A stretch of 64,000 nt of DNA from Roseburia hominis (lineage in GTDB: Bacteria > Bacillota > Clostridia > Lachnospirales > Lachnospiraceae): NCBI GenBank assembly GCA_040702975.1, contig CP159990.1, positions 1,674,001 to 1,738,000 on the forward strand, in the 5' to 3' direction. Shown here one piece after another: positions 18,646 to 27,554 of this stretch. Each line of letters begins with the position of its first letter. Within the stretch, counting starts at the first letter, position 1. The notes under the pieces are model-generated. The model was not told the origin of the DNA and searched no databases. It worked only from the letters and a program-made list of their open reading frames with translations. The translations under genes and the position numbers were made by a program.

Positions 18646-18661
18646 GTTGCCAAGTCTACTC
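18645..18661 (+). repeat. Dispersed repeat remnant, R3 (left end only)
   Basis: TGTTGCCAAGTCTACT matches the family left end and starts directly at the T-run of the preceding terminator. The palindrome is absent. Confidence 0.45.
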
Positions 18662-18858
18662 GGGGAATATCAAATGAACACTTTTGTGATTTGGCAGTTA
18701 TACGGCATGAAAGTAAAACAGAAAAATATTTTGGGAATTTTTTGTGAAGAGTGCAAAAAAATCTTTTATTTCATGATGGAGTATGCTATTATAAATTAAG
18801 TAGTAATGAAAACTACTTTATATGGAACAAGATATTATATTTTCGGGAGGAAAAAGCG

Positions 18859-19698
18859 ATGAGCTATAAGATTATCGTAGACAGCTGCGGAGAACTGACA
18901 GAGGAGATGAAGGCTTCCGGGCTTTGTGAGACGGCATCCCTTAGCATTGACGTAGATGATTATCATATAATTGATGATGAAACTTTTGACCAGGCAGAGT
19001 TTTTAAGGAGAGTGGCAGCAAGTCCGAACTGCCCCAAGTCAAGTTGCCCGTCACCTGAGACATACATGCACGGGTATCATTGTGATGCGGATCATGTATA
19101 TGCGGTGACACTTTCCGCAGAGCTGAGCGGATCCTATAACAGTGCGGTCCTTGGACAGAATTTATATAAGGAAGAATACGGTGAGAAAGATATTTACGTG
19201 TTCAATTCGCGCTCTGCGTCTATAGGAGAGACTTTGATTGCCAGAAAGATCATGGAGTGTGAGGAGGCCGGCATGACCTTCCCGGAGATCGTTGACACTG
19301 TGGAGGATTATATCGAGCAACAGAATACGTATTTTGTCCTGGAAAGTCTGGAGACGCTCCGTAAAAACGGAAGGCTTACCGGACTTAAGGCGATCGCGGC
19401 TACCGTACTGAACATCAAGCCGGTATGCGGGTCAACTCCAAAGGGAGAGATTTGTCAGCTTGGGCAGGCACGTGGAATCAATAAGGCGCTTCAAAAGATG
19501 GTGGACGTGATTATGGCGAAGCTTGAAGACAGCGAAGAGAAGGTTCTTGCGATTTCTCATTGCAACTGTCCGGAACGCGCGCAGAATGTAAAGCGTCTTC
19601 TGGAAGCAAAAGCGAAGTTTAAAGAGATCATTATTCTGGATACCAGGGGAATCAGCAGTCTGTATGCCAATGACGGCGGCGTGATCGTAGTGGTATAA
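18859..19698 (+). CDS. DegV family fatty acid-binding protein
   Basis: The 279-residue protein starts with YKIIVDSCGELTEEM. It has SAELSGSYNSA near residue 93, VFNSRSASIGE near 114 and LESLETLRKNGRL near 158. These are marks of DegV (FakB-like) proteins, which bind a fatty acid and present it to the FakA kinase. ATG at 18859 is chosen because GGGAGG precedes it by 8 bases; an upstream in-frame start at 18751 has no homology. No fakA is nearby. Confidence 0.88.
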   Translation: MSYKIIVDSCGELTEEMKASGLCETASLSIDVDDYHIIDDETFDQAEFLRRVAASPNCPKSSCPSPETYMHGYHCDADHVYAVTLSAELSGSYNSAVLGQNLYKEEYGEKDIYVFNSRSASIGETLIARKIMECEEAGMTFPEIVDTVEDYIEQQNTYFVLESLETLRKNGRLTGLKAIAATVLNIKPVCGSTPKGEICQLGQARGINKALQKMVDVIMAKLEDSEEKVLAISHCNCPERAQNVKRLLEAKAKFKEIIILDTRGISSLYANDGGVIVVV

Positions 19699-19801
19699 AG
19701 TGGAGCAGATGAATTGCTGTCTGCTGGCGTGGGTTTGCGAAGCGCTTTGCTGAGAACGGAGTGAACTGCAAAGGAAAGTGTGAAATGATTGTGTTATATG
19801 C

Positions 19802-19830
19802 TTGTGTGCTTTTCTCTTTTGTGTTAGAAT
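19802..19830 (+). promoter_or_regulatory. Probable promoter of the small membrane protein gene
   Basis: TTGTGT (19802-19807), a 17-bp spacer and TAGAAT (19825-19830). Repeat R4 lies in the leader that this promoter would make. Confidence 0.4.
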
Positions 19831-19875
19831 AAGTACATTGAGAAACGGCGAGACAGAAATTTTATCCTGTTTTCT

Positions 19876-19919
19876 GTTGCCAAGTATATCTGAAATAAGG
19901 TCCAGTGGACGTTTTTTAG
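19876..19919 (+). repeat. Dispersed palindromic repeat, copy R4
   Basis: GTTGCCAAGTATATCTGA is followed by AATAAGGTCCAGTGGACGTT. The right arm of the palindrome has decayed. The copy directly follows a small hairpin, ACAGAAA pairing with TTTCTGT (about 19853-19878). Confidence 0.7.
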
Positions 19920-19947
19920 TAAAAAGAAACACAAAGGAGTTATTGCT

Positions 19948-20196
19948 ATGAGTCAGGAAAAAGTAGATCGTTATAAACAGGAAAAAGCCAATCGGAAACA
20001 GATTATAAAGAAGCAGAGGAGAGCACAGATCATTCGAAATTGCGTGACCGCATTTGTGATAGTTGTACTTCTTGGCTGGCTGGGATATTCCGCATATGGC
20101 CTGTATGAGCAGAAGCAGCCAAGAGAAGTGGCTGAGGTGGATTACAAAGCCATGAATGATTATCTCCAGTCATTGGATTTTAGCGCGGAAGAGTAG
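19948..20196 (+). CDS. Small single-pass membrane protein, unknown function
   Basis: This 82-residue protein has a strongly basic N-terminus (K/R/Q-rich, residues 1-33), one hydrophobic segment (about 34-52, AFVIVVLLGWLGYSAYGL) and a short acidic tail ending LDFSAEE. The layout predicts the basic end in the cytoplasm. AAAGGAG lies before the ATG. I do not recognise a family. It lies between degV and the division cluster and has a terminator after it. Confidence 0.65.
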   Translation: MSQEKVDRYKQEKANRKQIIKKQRRAQIIRNCVTAFVIVVLLGWLGYSAYGLYEQKQPREVAEVDYKAMNDYLQSLDFSAEE

Positions 20197-20264
20197 AAAT
20201 GTGGAGCGCTTTTCCACTTGAATACAGTGCATAGAAATAAAAAGTGGGAAATTCCCCCACTTTC

Positions 20265-20303
20265 CCCCCACCGGAAGAGAAAATTCCGATGGGGGATTTT
20301 TTT
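20265..20303 (+). terminator. Strong intrinsic terminator before mraZ
   Basis: CCCCA-CGGAA (20266-20276) pairs with TTCCG-TGGGG (20284-20294), followed by seven T (20297-20303). Just upstream AAAGTGGG can pair with CCCACTTT, so two hairpins are stacked. The rest of this 343-bp gap holds the mraZ promoter and MraZ boxes. Confidence 0.85.
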
Positions 20304-20427
20304 GCGCTTTTTTGGTCTTTTATATGGAACGAAAGTCCCTTAATTTCCTGCGTTTTGCATGGTTTTTGGAAGAAAATAGCAAAATGCACAGAGAAATTGT
20401 AAATTTGAAAAAATTCAAAAAAAGGGG

Positions 20428-20456
20428 TTGAAAAGGGAGTAAAAGTGGTTTACAAT
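20428..20456 (+). promoter_or_regulatory. Promoter of the division cluster (mraZ)
   Basis: TTGAAA (20428-20433), a 17-bp spacer and TACAAT (20451-20456). The -10 box lies inside the MraZ box array, so MraZ binding should block it. Confidence 0.7.
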
Positions 20457-20510
20457 GGTTTCAAGTGGTAGAAAGTGGTGAATAGTGGAGCGAAGTGGTG
20501 CAACAAGTGG
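20444..20510 (+). promoter_or_regulatory. mraZ: Array of MraZ boxes, 10-bp period
   Basis: AGTGG or AATGG recurs at 20444, 20454, 20464, 20474, 20484 and 20494, exactly 10 bp apart. A seventh box at 20506 is 2 bp out of phase. MraZ is known to repress its own operon by binding direct TGG-containing repeats at one-turn spacing. Known arrays usually hold three or four boxes, so this one is long. Confidence 0.8.
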
Positions 20511-20539
20511 CAGACCACTTTGGAAGAAGGTGATTCCTT

Positions 20540-20977
20540 ATGTTGACTGGAGAATTTAATCACAGTATTGATTCAAAAGGCAGGTTAATCATTCCTTCAA
20601 AGTTACGTGAAAGTCTGGGAGAACATTTCGTGATAACGAAGGGGATGGATGGCTGCTTATTTCTGTATCCGGATAACGAATGGGAAGCCTTTGAAGAAAA
20701 GCTAAGAACCTTACCACTCACTAACAAAAAGGCCAGAGATTTCAAACGTTTCTTTCTCGGGAGCGCATGTGAAGGAGAATTGGACAAACAGGGGAGAGTT
20801 TTGCTCGCTTCTTCACTTCGTGCCTACGCAGGACTTGAAAAGGAAGTAGTCCTTGCAGGAGTCCTTGACAAGGTAGAGCTCTGGAGCAAAGAGGCATGGG
20901 ATGCACGTACTGCTGAAGTGGAAGAGAATATCGAAGATATTGCAAGTGACATGGAAGATTTGGGACTTAGCATATAA
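20540..20977 (+). CDS. mraZ: Transcriptional regulator MraZ
   Basis: The 145-residue protein has two SpoVT/AbrB-like MraZ domains: GEFNHSIDSKGRLIIPSKLRE at the start and GELDKQGRVLLASSLR near residue 79, each with the DxKGR/DxQGR loop. It forms a ring that binds the repeat boxes upstream and represses the division operon. It lies 60 bp before rsmH, the usual pair. Confidence 0.95.
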   Translation: MLTGEFNHSIDSKGRLIIPSKLRESLGEHFVITKGMDGCLFLYPDNEWEAFEEKLRTLPLTNKKARDFKRFFLGSACEGELDKQGRVLLASSLRAYAGLEKEVVLAGVLDKVELWSKEAWDARTAEVEENIEDIASDMEDLGLSI

Positions 20978-21037
20978 GGTGTCATTCCGGGAGAAGGAGA
21001 TCTTACCGGAGAGCCTTAGATTTACCAGGAGGACACT

Positions 21038-21973
21038 ATGGCATTTGAACACAAATCAGTACTATTAGAGGAAACCATCGAGGGCCTTAACATCAAGCCG
21101 GACGGTATTTACGTCGATGGGACGCTTGGTGGAGGTGGACATGCTTACGAAGTATGCCGCCGCTTAAACAGCAAGGGGAGTTTTATAGGAATAGACCAGG
21201 ATGCAGCCGCAATCGAGGCGGCAGGCACCCGATTACTCGACTTCGGGGAGAGAGTTACAGTAATCCGGAGCAACTACTGTGATATGAAGTCGAGGCTCCA
21301 CGAGATCGGCATTGACAAGGTCGATGGGATCGTGCTTGATCTGGGCGTATCATCTTATCAGTTGGATACGGCAGAACGGGGATTCTCCTATCGCGCAGAT
21401 GCCCCCTTGGATATGAGAATGGACACACGTCAGAGTGTGACGGCAAGGGACATCGTCAATGGCTACAGTGAGATGGAGCTTTTCCGCATTATCCGCGACT
21501 ACGGTGAGGACAAATTCGCGAAGAACATCGCGAAGCACATCGTAGCCGCACGCGGAAAAGAGAGCATCGAGACCACGGGCCAGCTGACAGAGATCATTAA
21601 GGCATCGATACCGATGAAATTTCAAAAGACATCCGGGCATCCTGCTAAGAGGACGTTTCAAGCAATCCGCATTGAATGCAACCGTGAACTGGAGGTTCTC
21701 AGGGATTCACTGGACGATATGATCGATATGCTAAACACAGGTGGAAGGATTTGTATCATCACATTCCATTCGCTGGAAGATAGAATTGTAAAAGGGATTT
21801 TTAAAAAGAATGAGAATCCGTGCACCTGTCCGAGTTCCTTCCCGGTCTGCGTGTGCGGAAAAGTTTCAAAAGGAAGAGTCATAACAAGGAAACCTATTCT
21901 TCCAAGCACAGAAGAGTTGGAGATGAACAGTCGCTCCAAAAGCGCTAAGCTCAGAATCTTTGAGAGAGCATAA
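21038..21973 (+). CDS. rsmH: 16S rRNA (cytosine-1402-N4)-methyltransferase
   Basis: RsmH methylates C1402 in the ribosomal P site. The 311-residue protein has [13 protein letters not shown] near residue 28 (SAM loop), [12 protein letters not shown] near 51, [20 protein letters not shown] near 101 and [10 protein letters not shown] near 245. GGAGG precedes the ATG. It is second in the division cluster, the conserved position. Confidence 0.96.
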   Translation: MAFEHKSVLLEETIEGLNIKPDGIYVDGTLGGGGHAYEVCRRLNSKGSFIGIDQDAAAIEAAGTRLLDFGERVTVIRSNYCDMKSRLHEIGIDKVDGIVLDLGVSSYQLDTAERGFSYRADAPLDMRMDTRQSVTARDIVNGYSEMELFRIIRDYGEDKFAKNIAKHIVAARGKESIETTGQLTEIIKASIPMKFQKTSGHPAKRTFQAIRIECNRELEVLRDSLDDMIDMLNTGGRICIITFHSLEDRIVKGIFKKNENPCTCPSSFPVCVCGKVSKGRVITRKPILPSTEELEMNSRSKSAKLRIFERA

Positions 21974-22069
21974 GAAGGAGCAAAATGGCAGAGTCTTCCG
22001 GGGAGGGATGCAAACCGTATTCCAAAGAGAATATAGAAACAGGGAAGTATAACAAAGGGGCGATGCCAC

Positions 22070-22618
22070 ATGGCAGCAAGACGCAGCAACACATATGTAG
22101 AGACAACAAGAAGACCGCAGTCACACAGCGGTATGTATATATATGGAAATACCGTCCACAAGGCAGAAGCACAGCCGAAGAGATGGGAACAGGAAACACA
22201 GCCGAGGACAAAAAGGCAGAAAAAGGTCAGTCCTCAGGTGCGGAAGAATCGTAGATATGCCCTCCGGATGAATCCGGCATATGTGGCATTTCTTGCCATT
22301 GCAGCAGTTCTTGCGCTGGCAGCATGTATCTGGTATCTTCAGGTAAGAGCAGAGCTTACCAGCCGTTCCGAGAACATTACGAGTCTCCAGGAAGAGCTTG
22401 CAGATGCGAGAGAAGAGAACACGACCAGGTACAATGCGGTGATGGATTCCGTGAATCTGGAGGAGGTGCGGGATAAGGCGATTGGTGAGATGGGAATGGT
22501 CTATGCGGATCAGAGCCAGATCATTACCTACCAGAATCCGGTAAATGATTATGTAAAACAGTATCAGAACATTCCAAAAAGTGGTGTTCTGGCACAGTCA
22601 GATAAAGTAAAGAAATAA
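22070..22618 (+). CDS. ftsL: FtsL-like cell division protein
   Basis: The 182-residue protein has a long basic cytoplasmic part (residues 1-68), one membrane segment (about 70-90, AFLAIAAVLALAACIWYL) and a leucine-zipper-like coiled coil (about 92-120, SRSENITSLQEELADAREE). Sequence conservation of FtsL is low, so the call rests on topology, coiled coil and place between rsmH and ftsI. The N-terminal tail is longer than in Bacillus FtsL. FtsL would link FtsQ (DivIB) to FtsI at the septum. Confidence 0.8.
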   Translation: MAARRSNTYVETTRRPQSHSGMYIYGNTVHKAEAQPKRWEQETQPRTKRQKKVSPQVRKNRRYALRMNPAYVAFLAIAAVLALAACIWYLQVRAELTSRSENITSLQEELADAREENTTRYNAVMDSVNLEEVRDKAIGEMGMVYADQSQIITYQNPVNDYVKQYQNIPKSGVLAQSDKVKK

Positions 22619-22628
22619 GGTGGATCAA

Positions 22629-24479
22629 ATGTCAAAGAGAAGAAAGAGAAAAGTTTCCCCTTTGAAGCAGAAATTCACTACTAACATGCAGAAAAAGCTG
22701 GTAATACTCTTTATGGCGATATTACTGGCTTTTGCTTTTCTTATTGGTAGGATCATGTATATCAACGCTTCAGAAGGGGACCGCTATACCAAACTTGTTT
22801 TGGACCAGCAGCAGTATATAAGCCGGGTCATTCCGTTCAAGCGCGGAGATATCACGGACAGTAACGGGACGAAGCTGGCGACCAGTGAGAGAGTCTATAA
22901 TGTGATCCTGGATGCGAAGGTCCTTTTGAGTAACGAGAAAAAGGCAGAGAAGTATAAAGAGGCAACAAAAGAAGCGCTGAAGACTTATTTTGATATAGAC
23001 CCTGAGAGTGTGGAGGAGATCCTGACGGAGAACCCCAGCGGACGGTACAATATTTTAAAGAAAGGAATCAGCTACGATACGGCGAAAAGCTATGAGAACG
23101 GCACCGAAGAAAATCCTGACGTGCGGGGAGTCTGGCTGGAAGAGGACTATGTGCGTACATATCCTTACGGCGTGCTGGCCTGCGATGTGCTGGGCTTTAG
23201 CGTGGACGGTAATGTGGGCGCCGCAGGGCTGGAAGCATCGTATAATGATGTGTTAAATGGCACGGACGGAAGGGAATACGGTTATCAGGATTCAGACAGC
23301 ACCGTGCAGAAGACAGTAAAAGAACCGACCAATGGGAATACGGTAGTCAGCACCATTGACGCGAATCTGCAGTCTATCGTGGAAAAGCATTTATCCGCAT
23401 TTAATGAAGCACACCGAAACGGGGCAACGCCCGGCGAGGGATTTAAGAACGGCGCGGTGATCATCATGAATCCGAATACGGGAGAGATTCTCGCAGAAGC
23501 ATCCATGCCGAATTTTGATCTGAATAATCCAAGAGATCTGAGCAAGTATTATAAGGAAGAAGAGATCAAAGCCATGACGAGTGAGCAAAAGCTTGAGGTG
23601 CTGAATGGACTTTGGAGAAACTTCTGTGTGAGCGATACCTTTGAGCCTGGTTCTACGATTAAGCCGTTTACGGTTGCAGCCGGACTGGAGACAGGGGCGC
23701 TGAAAGGCAACGAGACCTACTATTGCAGCGGCTATCTGCATGTGGGTGATCATGATATCAAATGTATTGCCTACGATAAAGGCGGTCATGGAACGCAGAA
23801 TCTGACTCAGGTTTTGGAGAATTCCTGCAACGTGGCACTTATGAATATCGCCTTTGAACTAGGAAAAGAAGACTTCACTAAATATCAGAGCATCTATGGA
23901 TTTGGGGAGCGGACAGGCATTGACCTTCCGGGGGACAGCGTGGGAATTCTTCATACGTTGGACGATATGGGAGATACGGATCTTGCGACGAATTCCTTCG
24001 GACAGAATTTTACCGTAAATATGACCCAGCTTGTAGCGGGCTTCTGCTCGCTGGTAAATGGAGGAAATTACTATAAGCCGCATGTGGTGAAGGCGATCCA
24101 GGACAGCAATGGAAATGTGATCGAAACGATAGAGCCGGTGCTGCAAAAGCGCACTATTTCCCAGGCTACCTCAGAGACAATCAAAAGTTATCTGTATAGT
24201 GTAGTGGAAAACGGAAGCGGTCGCTATGCGCAGGTAGAGGGTTATGATGTGGGGGGAAAAACAGGTACGGCAGAGAAGCTGCCCCGTGGAGAGAATAAGA
24301 ACGTCGTATCATTTATCGGCTATGCTCCCCAGGAGAAGCCGGAGATTGTGATTTATGTGGTGATCGATGAACCGAATGTTCCCTATCAGGCGGGATGCAG
24401 TAATCAAATCACGCAGCTTGCTTCCGACATTATGACAGAAGCATTTCCGTATCTGAATATCACAAAATCGACGAAATAA
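22629..24479 (+). CDS. ftsI: Penicillin-binding protein 2B/FtsI-like transpeptidase
   Basis: This is a class B penicillin-binding protein that cross-links septal peptidoglycan. It has a basic start, one membrane anchor (about residues 23-45), a dimerisation domain with FKRGDITDSNG, and the transpeptidase motifs STIK near 342, SCN near 400 and KTGT near 542. I prefer ATG at 22629, since AAGGTGG lies 5 bases before it; a GTG at 22620 is in frame. No PASTA domains follow. It is 10 bp after ftsL. Confidence 0.9.
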   Translation: MSKRRKRKVSPLKQKFTTNMQKKLVILFMAILLAFAFLIGRIMYINASEGDRYTKLVLDQQQYISRVIPFKRGDITDSNGTKLATSERVYNVILDAKVLLSNEKKAEKYKEATKEALKTYFDIDPESVEEILTENPSGRYNILKKGISYDTAKSYENGTEENPDVRGVWLEEDYVRTYPYGVLACDVLGFSVDGNVGAAGLEASYNDVLNGTDGREYGYQDSDSTVQKTVKEPTNGNTVVSTIDANLQSIVEKHLSAFNEAHRNGATPGEGFKNGAVIIMNPNTGEILAEASMPNFDLNNPRDLSKYYKEEEIKAMTSEQKLEVLNGLWRNFCVSDTFEPGSTIKPFTVAAGLETGALKGNETYYCSGYLHVGDHDIKCIAYDKGGHGTQNLTQVLENSCNVALMNIAFELGKEDFTKYQSIYGFGERTGIDLPGDSVGILHTLDDMGDTDLATNSFGQNFTVNMTQLVAGFCSLVNGGNYYKPHVVKAIQDSNGNVIETIEPVLQKRTISQATSETIKSYLYSVVENGSGRYAQVEGYDVGGKTGTAEKLPRGENKNVVSFIGYAPQEKPEIVIYVVIDEPNVPYQAGCSNQITQLASDIMTEAFPYLNITKSTK

Positions 24480-24511
24480 TTTTTATGGAGCTTCAGACAA
24501 GATCAGGGTAT

Positions 24512-24563
24512 AACCTCGGGATTTCGGTAATACAGTATAGTAATTACCGGTTCCGGGGTTTTT
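24512..24563 (+). terminator. Terminator-like hairpin just before the second PBP gene
   Basis: AACCTCGG (24512-24519) pairs with CCGGGGTT (24553-24560, one G-T) and CGGTAAT (24525-24531) with ATTACCG (24543-24549). A T-run to 24563 ends 3 bases before the ATG. The only ribosome-site-like run, GGGG at 24555-24558, is inside the 3' arm. It could stop transcription or hide the ribosome site. Confidence 0.7.
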
Positions 24564-24565
24564 CT

Positions 24566-26320
24566 ATGCGCAATAAGACATATAATAAAAAGAAGATGCT
24601 GGTCGTATTTCTTGGTGCCATGCTCATGGTACTGGGGCTCATCGGCCGGCTGGTCTATCTGATGGTGTTTGACGCCGAGTATTATCAGGAAAAGGCGGAA
24701 GCGCTTCATGAGAGGGAGCGGGAAATAAAGGCGGCCAGAGGGGAGATCGTGGACCGAAACGGGGAGGTCCTCGCGACGAACAAAACGGTCTGCACCATTT
24801 CGGTGATACATAGTCAGATCACCGATGCCGAGCAGGTGATCCAGGTGCTTACAAAAGAATTGGGACTGCCCGAGGAGGACGTGCGAAAGAAGGTGGAGAA
24901 GATCTCCTCAAGAGAACGGATCAAGACGAACGTGGAGAAGGAGACGGGAGACCGTATTCGGGGCTATGAGCTGGACGGAGTGAAGGTGGACGAAGATTTC
25001 CGCAGGTATTACCCTTATAATGAGCTGGCGTCAAAGGTGCTGGGATTTACCGGGGGAGACAATCAGGGAATCATCGGCCTGGAGGTCAAATATGAGGATT
25101 GGCTGAAGGGTACGAACGGAACGATCCTTACGACCACGGACGCCAGAGGAATTGAACTGGAAGGAATCGCGGAGGACCGGGTGGAGCCGGTGCCGGGAAA
25201 TACGCTGAAGTTGAGTCTGGATTATAATATCCAGTCCTTTGCGCAGCAGGCGGCGGAAAAGGTCATGGAGGAAAAGCAGGCGGACGCTGTCGCGATTCTG
25301 GTCATGAATCCGCAGAATGGGGAGATTTACGCCTGCGTCAATGTGCCGGAATTCAATTTGAATGAGCCGTTTACGCTGAATACGGCAGAAGCATCGGAAG
25401 AGATCAGCGATGAGAAAAAACAGGAGCTTTTGAACCAGATGTGGAGGAACCGCTGCGTGAGTGATACCTATGAGCCGGGGTCTGTTTTCAAGGTGTTTAC
25501 GGCGTCGGCAGCACTGGAGGAAGGGGTGGTCTCGCTAGATGATCGTTTCCACTGTCCGGGCTATAAGATCGTGGAGGACCGCAAGATCCGGTGTGCGAGG
25601 GTGGGCGGCCACGGGGCGGAAAATTTTGTACAGGGGGTACAGAATTCCTGCAACCCGGTATTTATTGAAGTCGGCCTGCGTCTGGGGGTAGAAAACTTTT
25701 ATAAATATTTCAGACAGTTTGGGCTGATGGAGAAAACGGGGGTCGATCTTCCGGGAGAGGCCGCAACGATCACACATAAGATGGAAAACGTGGGGCAGGT
25801 GGAGCTGGCCACCATGTCCTTTGGCCAGTCCTTTCAGGTGACGCCGATGCAGATGGCGGCGACGGTCAGCTCCCTGATCAATGGAGGAAGAAGGATTACG
25901 CCGCATTTTGGAGTGAGCGCTTATAATAGCGAAGGAGAAGAAGTGGAGACCTTTGAATATGGAGAGGGGAAACGGATCCTGTCGGAGGAGACGTCAAAGA
26001 CCATGCGGCAGGTCCTGGAAACGGTGGTGTCGGAGGGCGGCGGAAAGAAGGCCTATATTCCGGGATATCGGATCGGGGGAAAGACTGCGACGAGTCAGAC
26101 TCTCCCGAGGAGCGCGAACAAATACATTTCTTCCTTCATCGGATTCGCTCCGGCCGATGACCCCCAGGTGGTGGGCATGGCCATTGTGTATAATCCCCAG
26201 GGCGTTTACTATGGCGGAACCATTGCGGCGCCAGTGGTGCGCGATATTTTCGACAATATCCTGCCGTATCTGGGGTTTGAGCGGGCCGAGGTGGAGGAAG
26301 AGGAGAAAGATGCCAATTAG
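24566..26320 (+). CDS. spoVD: Second class B penicillin-binding protein (SpoVD-like)
   Basis: The protein (584 residues from this start) has a basic tail, one membrane segment near 12-32, AARGEIVDRNG in the dimerisation domain and the transpeptidase motifs SVFK near 306 and SCN near 370. Where KTG is expected it has KTA (GGKTATSQ, near 505), an unusual change. B. subtilis places spoVD after pbpB, so a sporulation PBP is the likely role, though no PASTA domain is present. The start is uncertain: ATG 24485 is in frame but lies before the hairpin and lacks a ribosome site; 24566 matches the usual N-terminus. Confidence 0.82.
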   Translation: MRNKTYNKKKMLVVFLGAMLMVLGLIGRLVYLMVFDAEYYQEKAEALHEREREIKAARGEIVDRNGEVLATNKTVCTISVIHSQITDAEQVIQVLTKELGLPEEDVRKKVEKISSRERIKTNVEKETGDRIRGYELDGVKVDEDFRRYYPYNELASKVLGFTGGDNQGIIGLEVKYEDWLKGTNGTILTTTDARGIELEGIAEDRVEPVPGNTLKLSLDYNIQSFAQQAAEKVMEEKQADAVAILVMNPQNGEIYACVNVPEFNLNEPFTLNTAEASEEISDEKKQELLNQMWRNRCVSDTYEPGSVFKVFTASAALEEGVVSLDDRFHCPGYKIVEDRKIRCARVGGHGAENFVQGVQNSCNPVFIEVGLRLGVENFYKYFRQFGLMEKTGVDLPGEAATITHKMENVGQVELATMSFGQSFQVTPMQMAATVSSLINGGRRITPHFGVSAYNSEGEEVETFEYGEGKRILSEETSKTMRQVLETVVSEGGGKKAYIPGYRIGGKTATSQTLPRSANKYISSFIGFAPADDPQVVGMAIVYNPQGVYYGGTIAAPVVRDIFDNILPYLGFERAEVEEEEKDAN

Positions 26321-26396
26321 AGGAAGAGTTGGTACGATTTTGTAAAAATTGCCTGAAACCGGGCGTAAAACAGATAAAAAATTCATGGCAGTGCGG

Positions 26397-26425
26397 TTGA
26401 AAAACGAGGAGAGATACATTATACT
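26397..26425 (+). promoter_or_regulatory. Internal promoter for mraY-murD-ftsW-ftsQ
   Basis: TTGAAA (26397-26402), a 17-bp spacer and TATACT (26420-26425). It can supply the essential wall genes even if the hairpin at 24512 stops transcription from mraZ. Confidence 0.65.
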
Positions 26426-26432
26426 AATTTTA

Positions 26433-26463
26433 GCTGCCAAGTATGCCTGAGAGATGGCCTGGC
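26433..26463 (+). repeat. Dispersed repeat remnant, R5
   Basis: GCTGCCAAGTATGCCTGAGA matches the family left end. The palindrome is reduced to ATGGCCTGGCG. It lies in the mraY leader, just after the internal promoter. Confidence 0.55.
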
Positions 26464-26498
26464 GCAAAATACAACGAGAGAAGAATAAGAGGTGTGGT

Positions 26499-27458
26499 AT
26501 GGATTATAAAATGGTAATTCCGGTGTTGATCGCATTCGGATTGAGCGTGCTGATCGGGCCAATCGTGATTCCAATTCTGAGAAGACTGAAAATGGGACAG
26601 ACAGAGAGAGAAGAAGGGGTGAAGTCCCACCTGAAAAAGGCGGGGACTCCGACCATGGGAGGTGTGATCATTCTGCTTTCCATCGCAATCACGTCCCTGA
26701 TCTATGTCAGGGAATATCCGAAGGTGATCCCGGTACTTTTTGTGACGCTTGGATTTGGACTGATCGGATTTTTAGATGATTATCTGAAGGTCGTGCTGAA
26801 ACGATCGGACGGACTGATGCCGAGACAGAAGATGGCGCTTCAGATCGTGGTAACGGCGATCTTTGCTTTTTACCTGGTGAAAGTGGCCAAGGTCCCGCTT
26901 ACGATGCTGGTTCCGTTTACCGGAGGCAAGGTGTACTGGGATCTGAAATGGTTTGCGATTCCGGTGCTGTTTATCGCAGTGATCGGCACGGTAAATGGAG
27001 TGAACTTTACAGATGGTCTGGACGGACTGGCGTCCAGTGTTACGGTCCTTGTAGCGACCTTCTTTACGGTGGTGGCGATGGGGACAAAGAGCGGGATCGA
27101 ACCGGTCACCTGCTCCGTTGTGGGCGCGCTTCTCGGATTCCTTTTGTTCAACGTGTATCCGGCGAGTGTGTTTATGGGAGATACGGGATCTTTGGCTTTG
27201 GGCGGATTTGTGGCCTCGGCTGCTTATATGTTACAGATGCCGCTTTTTATTATTATCGTGGGACTCATTTATCTGGTGGAAGTGTTGTCCGTCATGATCC
27301 AGGTGTCCTATTTTAAGATCACACATGGAAAACGGATCTTTAAGATGGCGCCGATTCATCATCATTTTGAGCTCTGCGGCTGGAGTGAGACGAAGGTAGT
27401 GGCCGTGTTCGCGATTATTACAGCGGTCCTCTGTCTGATCGCATTGCTGGCGCTTTAG
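26499..27458 (+). CDS. mraY: Phospho-N-acetylmuramoyl-pentapeptide transferase
   Basis: MraY transfers phospho-MurNAc-pentapeptide to undecaprenyl phosphate, making lipid I. The 319-residue protein has about ten membrane segments and the family motifs HLKKAGTPTMGG near residue 45, FLDDYLK near 91, NGVNFTDGLDGL near 167 and APIHHHFE near 283. ATG at 26499 follows AAGAGGTG; a start at 26454 would run into repeat R5. Confidence 0.95.
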   Translation: MDYKMVIPVLIAFGLSVLIGPIVIPILRRLKMGQTEREEGVKSHLKKAGTPTMGGVIILLSIAITSLIYVREYPKVIPVLFVTLGFGLIGFLDDYLKVVLKRSDGLMPRQKMALQIVVTAIFAFYLVKVAKVPLTMLVPFTGGKVYWDLKWFAIPVLFIAVIGTVNGVNFTDGLDGLASSVTVLVATFFTVVAMGTKSGIEPVTCSVVGALLGFLLFNVYPASVFMGDTGSLALGGFVASAAYMLQMPLFIIIVGLIYLVEVLSVMIQVSYFKITHGKRIFKMAPIHHHFELCGWSETKVVAVFAIITAVLCLIALLAL

Positions 27459-27554
27459 GGGCTGCAAGAAGGAAGAAAAGGCCTGGTGCTATTGGCTGAA
27501 GCTGAGGAAAGGCTGTCCTTATAGACGCAGGCATAAAAGAAAGAAGGAAAAAAC

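Noticed and set aside
20444..20510. Direct repeats that could suggest a CRISPR array
   Set aside because: The unit is only 5-7 bp at 10-bp steps with no spacers of 30 bp; position before mraZ identifies MraZ boxes. No other array-like pattern was seen.
21985..22254. An 89-codon frame between rsmH and ftsL on the plus strand
   Set aside because: It overlaps the ftsL start in another frame, has no domain, and ftsL is supported by topology and position. AAGGAG before it may simply serve upstream coupling.
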